From positions 1 to 7,072 of the forward strand of contig CAJZFM010000109.1 of NCBI GenBank assembly GCA_915070235.1: a DNA stretch of 7,072 nt, in the 5' to 3' direction. This DNA comes from an uncultured Capnocytophaga sp. Lineage in GTDB: Bacteria; Bacteroidota; Bacteroidia; Flavobacteriales; Flavobacteriaceae. Below, piece after piece: positions 1 to 4,533 of this stretch. The notes below the pieces were generated by a model. The model had not been told where the DNA came from, did not search any database, and saw only the letters and a list, made by a program, of their open reading frames with translations. Positions within the stretch are counted from its first letter, which is position 1. Every line of letters begins with the position of its first letter. Position numbers and translations under genes: made by a program.

Positions 1-8
1 TAAATTCT

Positions 9-359
9 TTATAGAGAATATCTCCTATATATAGGACATTTAGTTATACTTTCATAACCCAATAAAAATAATGCAATATCACTATGAGTATAGTTATAAC
101 TATCTGCATATCTGATATTTGTTTGTGTGGTATCTTTTAGTTTTTCTATTAAACAAGGGATTATATCTTTATTATATGATACAATTTTATCAAATAATTT
201 CCCTTCGTATATACCTTCCTCAGATTCTTGAATATATCCCAAACTATCTAATATATAGGAATATTTACTACAATCTAAATTAGTAAAAACATTTTTCCGC
301 TTTGTGCCACAAGCTGTTACACAAATAATTATTACAAAGAATAATATTACTTTTCTCAT
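9..359 (-). CDS. Small hypothetical lipoprotein, possibly truncated
   Basis: Encodes about 116 residues from the ATG at 359. An upstream in-frame TTG at 380 would add seven polar residues ahead of the signal peptide, so I prefer the ATG, which gives a normal n-region (MRK). Residues 4-13 are hydrophobic and are followed by a lipobox, VTAC, so the protein should be cleaved and lipid-anchored at that Cys. The mature part is polar and rich in Tyr, Ile and Asp, with a segment about keeping a helix (DIIPCLIEKLKDTTQT) and a short hydrophobic stretch (DIALFLLGY). I do not recognise a functional family. The reading frame is AT-rich compared with lepB or hen1, which suggests accessory DNA. The C-terminus (CPIYRRYSL) looks unnatural. 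It follows a (TA)4 tract at 26-33, and one extra TA would restore an open frame reading YIGDILYKEF to the window edge. It may therefore be a frameshifted or phase-variable version of a longer protein. It has its own promoter upstream. Confidence 0.7.
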   Translation of the reverse strand: MRKVILFFVIIICVTACGTKRKNVFTNLDCSKYSYILDSLGYIQESEEGIYEGKLFDKIVSYNKDIIPCLIEKLKDTTQTNIRYADSYNYTHSDIALFLLGYESITKCPIYRRYSL

Positions 360-479
360 AGTGGAATTTTTTATAGTCAAACCGAAATGTAAGGATTGTA
401 TTCGCCTACATATATTAATTGGTTAAAAATCTCTCCTACTTTCTTTGAATTATATAATCACTCATAGCCTCTTAAAGCA

Positions 480-510
480 CAAAAATAGGAATTATTATAA
501 AATGCTGCAA
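480..510 (-). promoter_or_regulatory. Bacteroidota-type promoter for the lipoprotein gene
   Basis: On the minus strand, TTGC (510-507) is followed by a 19-bp spacer and TATTTTTG (487-480). This fits the -33 TTG and -7 TAnnTTTG consensus of the Bacteroidota primary sigma factor. Transcription would start near 473, leaving a leader of roughly 115 nt before the ATG at 359. The rest of the 381-536 gap is AT-rich, and I see no hairpin or other gene in it. Confidence 0.55.
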
Positions 511-536
511 GGATATAGTGGGTTATTTTTAGAAGA

Positions 537-782
537 CTAAATATACAATTTGTCTACCAGTTCCTCTGCCAATTTTCCTGATTCTGTCAGTTTATAATCT
601 CTATCAAAACCATATATATCAAGATAATCTAATGCTAAATCTCTTATTTTATCCATATCATCTTCAGATAACTCAATAATGACTATATGATTATCCTTAT
701 AGAAAACGTTAGTAATTATAGATTGTTTTATCAAATCTCGCAAAAAATAATATTGTTTTATTGTTAATTTTACTCTTTGCAT
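537..782 (-). CDS. Hypothetical 81-residue protein downstream of hen1
   Basis: Encodes a small, soluble-looking protein with no signal peptide or membrane segment. The N-terminal half is basic and hydrophobic (MQRVKLTIKQYYFLRDLIKQ). The rest is acidic, with ELSEDDMDKIRDLALDYLDIYGF and a final helix TESGKLAEELVDKLYI. The balance of charges and small size resemble antitoxins, immunity proteins or small adaptors, but I cannot assign a family and this is only an impression. The ATG at 782 lies 15 bp after the hen1 stop codon on the same strand, and no promoter motif is evident between them, so the two genes are probably co-transcribed. The spacer contains AAGAAG right against the start, which is too close to be a convincing Shine-Dalgarno. 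Its codons are more AT-rich than those of hen1, so it may have arrived separately. Confidence 0.65.
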   Translation of the reverse strand: MQRVKLTIKQYYFLRDLIKQSIITNVFYKDNHIVIIELSEDDMDKIRDLALDYLDIYGFDRDYKLTESGKLAEELVDKLYI

Positions 783-797
783 AATCTTCTTGTTTTT

Positions 798-2135
798 TTA
801 GTTGAAGCGTGAATCCCCCGCTGGCGCATTTCTTGTAACTACTACCGCTTGTGTAGGCGTTACCCCATTGATCTTATCCCCTATTCCATAGAAAGTATAG
901 GTAAGCGGTAATGCTCCTACGCATTCTTTGATAAAAGACTGAAATTCTTTGTCCGTCCATTCAAAATGGTGATCCTCATGTCGTCTGTTTTCCTCCCCTT
1001 CTTCAAAGTAATAGGAGTTAAAACGGCTATCAGGCGTAGTGATGACAAGCTTATGGAAGTTCAGCGATAGGCACTTCTTAACCAAGGCAGTTGCTTGGGC
1101 TGGGGTATTGTGTTCTATAACCTCTGTGAGTATGATATTTACAGGCTCTTTGTACTGAAAATCGTCCCATGAGGTAAAGAAATAGAGGTTATCAGCTTCC
1201 ATACGTTCCTTGAGAATCGCCACATGAGCCGCCACTTCTGGATCGGTATCTGTAGCAAAATAAGGGTGTTGATAGTCATAGTTCCTTCGCATAAAACGAC
1301 GGTAGTACTTCAGCTCTCCACAACCGATGTCCAAGATAGGGTAATCCATACCCAGCTCATTGACAATAAAGTTCATACGGCTTCCGTGGGTATCGGCAAA
1401 CTGGAAATCTATATCCATACCACGCTGCTTGAAATAGGCTTCAAATAAGGGCTTGATCTCGGCAAATTGGCGTTCGCTCTTTATCGCCCTTTTGATAAAG
1501 AGATAGAACACAAAGTAAGGCACCTGTTCTATATTGGTTAGAATACGTGCATATTTCTGGGCAAAATGGTCATCTATATAGGTGTATTCCCCATAGGTAT
1601 TGGTAATATGGGTAGCCACCGCTACAAAACTCAAAAGGTTCATAGCCTCAAATACATTCTTGCCTTCTATTGTTAGCGAAAGGTTGTTCCCTATTAGGGG
1701 TGTTGCATGTATATTCTTGAAATAACGCTCCAATAGAAAATGCCCTTGAGCATACCAATTAGAGTTGGCGTATAGGTTCTTGACCTCTATCCTACAAGGG
1801 TAGGTATCCACTTCACCGCGGGACTTACTTAACCACTTGATTTCCTGCTGCAAGTAGGTCTGCCGCTCTTGTAGGAGTTCCTTGAAAAACTCATTACAGA
1901 TATGTAGCACCACCAAGGGAGTGCTATAGCTTTGAAAATCAATCTGGTTACTTTCCTCTGGCAAATAGCTATAGCGGGTATCTTGGAAAAGCACATCGTA
2001 CTGATGAGCGGAAACGGCATTACCCACAAGCTGCCCATTGCGCAAGGCCTTGGCATAGATCCCAAAGTCGGTATGTGGGTTCTTATTGAGCAAGTCCAAA
2101 AGTTGGGGATTTTCAGAGTGTATTTGTAAAATCAT
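798..2135 (-). CDS. hen1: Hen1-type RNA 3'-terminal ribose 2'-O-methyltransferase
   Basis: Encodes a 445-residue protein of full bacterial Hen1 length. The C-terminal half is an SAM-dependent methyltransferase. Motif I is ILDIGCGE (267-274), and an acidic loop ATDTDPE (294-300) follows. The Hen1-specific metal site is TEVIEH (337-342, with E338, E341 and H342) plus RHEDHHFEW (385-393, His386 or His389). This combination is diagnostic of Hen1, which adds a methyl group to the 2'-OH of an RNA 3' end using a metal ion. Residues 1-250 correspond to the bacterial Hen1 N-terminal region, which in known Pnkp/Hen1 and Pnkp1-Rnl-Hen1 complexes contacts and activates the RNA ligase part. That assignment is from length and weak pattern resemblance. 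Those complexes repair RNA cut by ribotoxins, and Hen1 marks the repaired end against a second cut. No kinase/phosphatase or ligase gene is visible here, so the gene is an orphan within this window. It is divergent from rpsU and is followed closely by an 81-residue gene. Confidence 0.88.
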   Translation of the reverse strand: MILQIHSENPQLLDLLNKNPHTDFGIYAKALRNGQLVGNAVSAHQYDVLFQDTRYSYLPEESNQIDFQSYSTPLVVLHICNEFFKELLQERQTYLQQEIKWLSKSRGEVDTYPCRIEVKNLYANSNWYAQGHFLLERYFKNIHATPLIGNNLSLTIEGKNVFEAMNLLSFVAVATHITNTYGEYTYIDDHFAQKYARILTNIEQVPYFVFYLFIKRAIKSERQFAEIKPLFEAYFKQRGMDIDFQFADTHGSRMNFIVNELGMDYPILDIGCGELKYYRRFMRRNYDYQHPYFATDTDPEVAAHVAILKERMEADNLYFFTSWDDFQYKEPVNIILTEVIEHNTPAQATALVKKCLSLNFHKLVITTPDSRFNSYYFEEGEENRRHEDHHFEWTDKEFQSFIKECVGALPLTYTFYGIGDKINGVTPTQAVVVTRNAPAGDSRFN

Positions 2136-2156
2136 AGGACAATAATTTCTGTTTTG

Positions 2157-2186
2157 CTTTGCAAAGGTACTTATTAATTGCGCAAT
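2157..2186. promoter_or_regulatory. Candidate operator: two 10-bp palindromes at the hen1 promoter
   Basis: CTTTGCAAAG (2157-2166) and ATTGCGCAAT (2177-2186) are both perfect 10-bp palindromes with a related TTGC/GCAA core. Their centres are exactly 20 bp apart, about two helical turns, so two dimers could bind the same DNA face. The first overlaps the -7 box and start region of hen1, and the second lies in the hen1 spacer. No regulator is identified. Chance is possible in AT-rich DNA. Confidence 0.3.
2162..2169 (-). promoter_or_regulatory. hen1 promoter, -7 element
   Basis: The minus strand reads TACCTTTG followed by C, an exact TAnnTTTG -7 box. Initiation would fall near 2155, about 20 nt before the hen1 ATG at 2135. 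No TTG stands at the expected 19-bp distance. The nearest TTGCG is only 13 bp away and belongs to a palindrome. A weak -33 box suggests that the promoter may need, or be blocked by, a DNA-binding protein. Confidence 0.5.
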
Positions 2187-2231
2187 GTTTTTGCGTGATG
2201 AAAAATTTTATCGTTTTTTTCACAATAGCGC

Positions 2232-2261
2232 TTGTGGGTACAAAAAATTGTTGTATCTTTG
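2232..2261 (+). promoter_or_regulatory. rpsU promoter
   Basis: TTG (2232-2234), a 19-bp spacer and TATCTTTG (2254-2261) followed by C give a full Bacteroidota -33/-7 promoter. Initiation near 2268 would leave a very short leader of about 24 nt, almost all of it the Shine-Dalgarno sequence and its spacer. Confidence 0.65.
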
Positions 2262-2273
2262 CCCCCGTAAACG

Positions 2274-2283
2274 AAAGGAGGTG
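2274..2283 (+). promoter_or_regulatory. Extended Shine-Dalgarno of rpsU
   Basis: AAAGGAGGTG is fully complementary over 10 nt to the usual 16S rRNA 3' tail (CACCUCCUUU) and ends 8 nt before the ATG at 2292. This is unusual because the lepB and ric starts here have none, and Bacteroidota seldom use such sites. In Flavobacterium, bS21 helps hide the anti-Shine-Dalgarno, and rpsU is known to keep a strong site so that ribosomes lacking bS21 translate it preferentially. The same autoregulation is inferred here. Confidence 0.85.
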
Positions 2284-2291
2284 TTATTACT

Positions 2292-2486
2292 ATGCTTATT
2301 ATACCAGTAAAAGAAGGAGAAAATATAGACAGAGCCCTTAAGCGCTACAAAAGAAAATTTGACCGCGTAGGGATTGTAAAGGAGCTTCGTGCACGTCAGC
2401 ACTTCAATAAGCCCTCTGTGCTTCGCCGTAATGTAATCCAAAGAGCGGAGTTCATCCAACGTCTAAGAGATGCAGAAGAAATATAA
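2292..2486 (+). CDS. rpsU: 30S ribosomal protein bS21
   Basis: Encodes the 64-residue small-subunit protein bS21, recognised by the N-terminal MLIIPVKEGENIDRALKRYK and the central RARQHFNKPSVLRR, rich in Arg and Lys for 16S rRNA contact. Length is normal for flavobacteria and there is no truncation. In Flavobacterium, bS21 together with bS18 and bS6 sequesters the 16S rRNA 3' tail, which explains weak Shine-Dalgarno use in the group. Position 54 is Phe here (RAEFIQ). From memory, F. johnsoniae bS21 has Tyr54 at the corresponding place, a residue implicated in holding the rRNA tail. The gene is monocistronic, with its own promoter, strong Shine-Dalgarno and intrinsic terminator, and is divergent from hen1. 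Confidence 0.97.
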   Translation: MLIIPVKEGENIDRALKRYKRKFDRVGIVKELRARQHFNKPSVLRRNVIQRAEFIQRLRDAEEI

Positions 2487-2503
2487 TATTCTTCCTCTAA
2501 AAG

Positions 2504-2531
2504 AAAAGTCCCTGTTTTGCAGGGATTTTTT
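2504..2531 (+). terminator. Intrinsic terminator of rpsU
   Basis: TCCCTG (2509-2514) pairs with CAGGGA (2520-2525) around a TTTTG loop. A·T and one G·T pairs extend the stem down to 2504/2530, and the run of T at 2526-2531 supplies the U tract. It begins 17 nt after the rpsU stop and separates rpsU from the lipoprotein gene at 2550. Confidence 0.85.
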
Positions 2532-2549
2532 CGTATAATTTGAACTGAT

Positions 2550-3047
2550 ATGAAAAATATTTTATACTTATTGTTAGTGCTCTTCCTTGCAGGCTGCGAG
2601 AATGACGACATTTGTGCCGATGAGGTGCTCACCCCGCGCCTTATCATTCGGGTACATGACAAGACCACCCCACGCCGTACCAAAACGGTCAATAACCTCT
2701 TAGTCATGGGCAAAGACCGCTACCAAATCATTCAGCCCATCGCCACTACTGATTCCCTTGTATTGCCCCTGAAACTAACCTCTGGTGAGACTTCCTTCCT
2801 CTTGGCCAAGGACGCGGTCATTGATAGCACAGGTGTCTTAGTCAGTGGAAGCGTGAGCGAACTGAAAATCACAGCTACTCCCTCTCAAGAGTTCCTCAGT
2901 AAGGGGTGTGGCTATAGGGTTACCTATAATGACCTCTCCGCTACTTTCTCCTCCGTAGATGGCTATACCTCTTGGGTAGAGCGTGTACATGTACTTTTTA
3001 GAAAATTAGACAATGAAAAGAAAGCCAGTATTCATATTTTTTATTAG
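2550..3047 (+). CDS. DUF6452-type lipoprotein
   Basis: Encodes a 165-residue predicted lipoprotein. The signal peptide MKNILYLLLVLFLAGC ends in the lipobox LAGC with Cys16 as the lipidated residue. The mature part has an early Cys22 in ENDDICADE, the motif TPRLIIR (28-34), a beta-rich middle with DSLVLPLKL, and a late CGYR (120-123). Cys22 and Cys120 could form a disulfide. This pattern fits the flavobacterial DUF6452 family, of unknown function, which commonly sits next to a DUF6048 gene, as it does here. The C-terminus NEKKASIHIFY matches the family's usual ending, so the 35-nt overlap with the next gene is genuine. No clear promoter precedes it. A TATAATTTG at 2534-2542 is off consensus and too close to the start, so read-through from rpsU or an unrecognised promoter is possible. 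The family assignment is from memory. Confidence 0.85.
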   Translation: MKNILYLLLVLFLAGCENDDICADEVLTPRLIIRVHDKTTPRRTKTVNNLLVMGKDRYQIIQPIATTDSLVLPLKLTSGETSFLLAKDAVIDSTGVLVSGSVSELKITATPSQEFLSKGCGYRVTYNDLSATFSSVDGYTSWVERVHVLFRKLDNEKKASIHIFY

Positions 3048-3750
3048 CCTGCTGCTCTCTATCTGTGGCTTTGCGCAAGAGCAAAAGCCTCAAGAGAAGG
3101 CCACCCCAGCTCCTACCCAAGCCAGCAAAAAGTACTACCAGCACTATGGCTTGCGTATAGGGGCTGATATCTCCAAACTCGTACGTACCTTTATTGATAA
3201 AAACTATGAAGGACTGGAATTGGTGGGTGATTACCGCTTGAATAATCGCTATTATATAGCAGGAGAAATAGGCAAGGAATACAAGAATAGCACCACCAAC
3301 TACTTTGATTTTGCTACCCGTGGCGAATATATCAAATTGGGATTTGATTATAATTCCTATACCAACTGGTATGGAATGGAGAATATGATCTACTTCGGGG
3401 CACGCTATGGCTTTTCTTCTTTTAGTCAAGAGGTATCTCGCTATAACCTGCATACCTTATACAATATCTATTGGAATGAATCACTTAGTGGCAGCCAAAG
3501 CGATCTGCTGACTACTTACCACGGACGTACTGCCCACTGGTTAGAAGGTATTTTAGGAATCAAAGTAGAACTCTTCAAGCACTTCTATGCAGGAGCTTCT
3601 GTGCGCTTTAGCCTACTGCTCTACAACAAGAAAAGCGACCAATTCCCCAACTTCTGGATTCCAGGGATACAACGTGTATGGGAAGGTAGCTCCTTTGGTA
3701 TCAACTACAACTACACCCTAACCTATATGATCCCACTCTTTAAAAAGTAA
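3013..3750 (+). CDS. DUF6048-type predicted outer-membrane beta-barrel protein
   Basis: Encodes 245 residues. Residues 1-21 are a Sec signal peptide (MKRKPVFIFFISLLLSICGFA) with likely cleavage after FA or AQ, followed by a Pro/Gln/Lys-rich linker to about residue 40. From YYQHYGLRIGADIS (41-54) on, the sequence alternates polar and aromatic residues in short strands (YYIAGEIG, EYIKLGFDYN, MIYFGARYGF, HFYAGASVRFSLLLY, FGINYNYTLTYMIPLF), as expected for an 8- to 10-stranded outer-membrane barrel. It fits the flavobacterial DUF6048 family, whose function is unknown. The start at 3013 lies inside the 3' end of the DUF6452 gene in another frame, suggesting translational coupling and a shared role in the envelope. 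The TAA stop is also the first three bases of a heptamer repeat array. The strand count is my estimate. Confidence 0.85.
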   Translation: MKRKPVFIFFISLLLSICGFAQEQKPQEKATPAPTQASKKYYQHYGLRIGADISKLVRTFIDKNYEGLELVGDYRLNNRYYIAGEIGKEYKNSTTNYFDFATRGEYIKLGFDYNSYTNWYGMENMIYFGARYGFSSFSQEVSRYNLHTLYNIYWNESLSGSQSDLLTTYHGRTAHWLEGILGIKVELFKHFYAGASVRFSLLLYNKKSDQFPNFWIPGIQRVWEGSSFGINYNYTLTYMIPLFKK

Positions 3751-3782
3751 TGATTAATGATTAATGGTTAATGATTAATGAT
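3748..3782 (+). repeat. TAATGAT heptamer array, left arm
   Basis: There are five contiguous 7-bp units: TAATGAT, TAATGAT, TAATGGT, TAATGAT, TAATGAT. The first unit contains the stop codon of the DUF6048 gene. Bases 3749-3766 (AATGATTAATGATTAATG) are an exact reverse complement of two stretches in the right arm, so a transcript could fold into an 18-bp stem with a large loop and act as an attenuator or terminator for either convergent operon. Between the arms, 3783-3872 is AT-rich with no gene or strong hairpin. Confidence 0.8.
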
Positions 3783-3872
3783 GGCTAAAGTGAATATATA
3801 ATTAAAAAATTATTTGCTAACTTTCTAAGACGCAATAAATTGGATTATACAATTATTTTCTACTATTGATTA

Positions 3873-3946
3873 GCATTAATCATTGCTGGCATTAATCATT
3901 GCTGGCATTAATCATTAATCATTGCTGGCATTAATCATTAATCATT
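3873..3946 (-). repeat. Composite GCTGGC + ATTAATCAT tandem array, right arm
   Basis: Reading the plus strand, the array is a partial unit GCATTAATCATT (3873-3884), a 16-bp unit GCTGGCATTAATCATT (3885-3900) and two identical 23-bp units (3901-3923, 3924-3946). The long units are the 16-bp unit plus one extra heptamer. The heptamers are the reverse complement of the left arm. The last unit runs into the WbqC-family gene and provides its final codons and stop. Variable heptamer number within units points to slippage, so the copy number probably differs between strains. Confidence 0.85.
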
Positions 3947-4533
3947 GATCTATTTCCTTCATGGAAGAGCAAATCCAATATGCTAAGATTGGGAATAAAA
4001 CCATGCTTATCTGAGAATATCTGATAATAAGGCTCTTGATTTACCTCATAGGACGCTTTGGCATTGGTCAAATAGCGATAGTCCATAACACCTTCGTAGG
4101 TGGGCTGATAAGAGGTGGTTTGCTCCCAACTCACATCTATATGGAGGCAATCCAGTACCACCTCTATAGTACGGAGGTTCAAGTCCAAAAGGAATGTATG
4201 CTTTTGGGTAAATATAGGGACAATCTTATCTTCATAGTACTCAAAGTAAGGAGAGGTGCGATAAGCTGTCTGTAGAGTCTTCCAATGTAGTTTCTGCCAA
4301 GCCACTTGGTTATCCACCCGCACATCCTTATAGAGCTGACGACCTGTCTCTCCGCCTGTATGTAGAATAGGTACAGTGAGTATCTGCTTGCCATTAGCTC
4401 CATAGATATAGGTACGATTGCGGTAGGTCTGCTTCTGGTAGTTGTCCGATACCTCCAAAAAACAAGGCTCCTTTGCCAAAAGCGAAAAAGAGGCAATCGT
4501 CGGGAAATAAGTAGGGTGTAATAATGCCTTCAT
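3931..4533 (-). CDS. WbqC-family protein
   Basis: Encodes 200 residues of the WbqC-like family, found beside signal peptidase in flavobacteria and, in other bacteria, in polysaccharide biosynthesis loci; its biochemical role is not established. Recognisable blocks are HPTYFP (6-11), the highly conserved YQKQTYRNR (32-40), GKQILTVPILH (48-58), SPYFEYYEDKI (94-104), DYR (151-153) and GFIPNLSILDLLFHEG (178-193). There is no signal peptide or membrane segment, so it is cytoplasmic. The ATG overlaps the lepB stop by one base (TAATG), indicating coupled translation in a lepB operon. The last four residues (MIND) and the stop are encoded by an intergenic repeat unit, so the native C-terminus may have been replaced or slightly shortened. 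The conserved core is complete and the protein is probably functional. Confidence 0.88.
   Translation of the reverse strand: MKALLHPTYFPTIASFSLLAKEPCFLEVSDNYQKQTYRNRTYIYGANGKQILTVPILHTGGETGRQLYKDVRVDNQVAWQKLHWKTLQTAYRTSPYFEYYEDKIVPIFTQKHTFLLDLNLRTIEVVLDCLHIDVSWEQTTSYQPTYEGVMDYRYLTNAKASYEVNQEPYYQIFSDKHGFIPNLSILDLLFHEGNRSMIND

Noticed and set aside
1829..2065. Minus-strand open frame of 78 codons inside hen1
   Set aside because: It is an alternate frame of a well-supported Hen1 coding region and the translation has no protein-like pattern.
2159..2341. Plus-strand open frame of 60 codons across the hen1-rpsU gap
   Set aside because: It spans the rpsU promoter and Shine-Dalgarno and overlaps rpsU out of frame, so it is a chance frame.
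2534..2542. TATAATTTG as a promoter for the DUF6452 gene
   Set aside because: It has TA and TTTG three bases apart instead of two, lies only 7 bp before the ATG, and has no TTG at the right distance.
3013..3015. A later start for the DUF6048 gene to avoid overlapping the previous gene
   Set aside because: A later start would remove the signal peptide, and the upstream gene's last codons match its family's usual end.
2998..3453. Minus-strand open frame of 151 codons opposite the DUF6048 gene
   Set aside because: The hydrophobic-looking translation is the antisense of a beta-barrel gene that has a signal peptide and a neighbouring partner. It has no promoter of its own.
3873..3946. Short regular repeats that could suggest a CRISPR array
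   Set aside because: Units are directly tandem with no unique spacers, they vary in length by a heptamer, and there are no cas genes.
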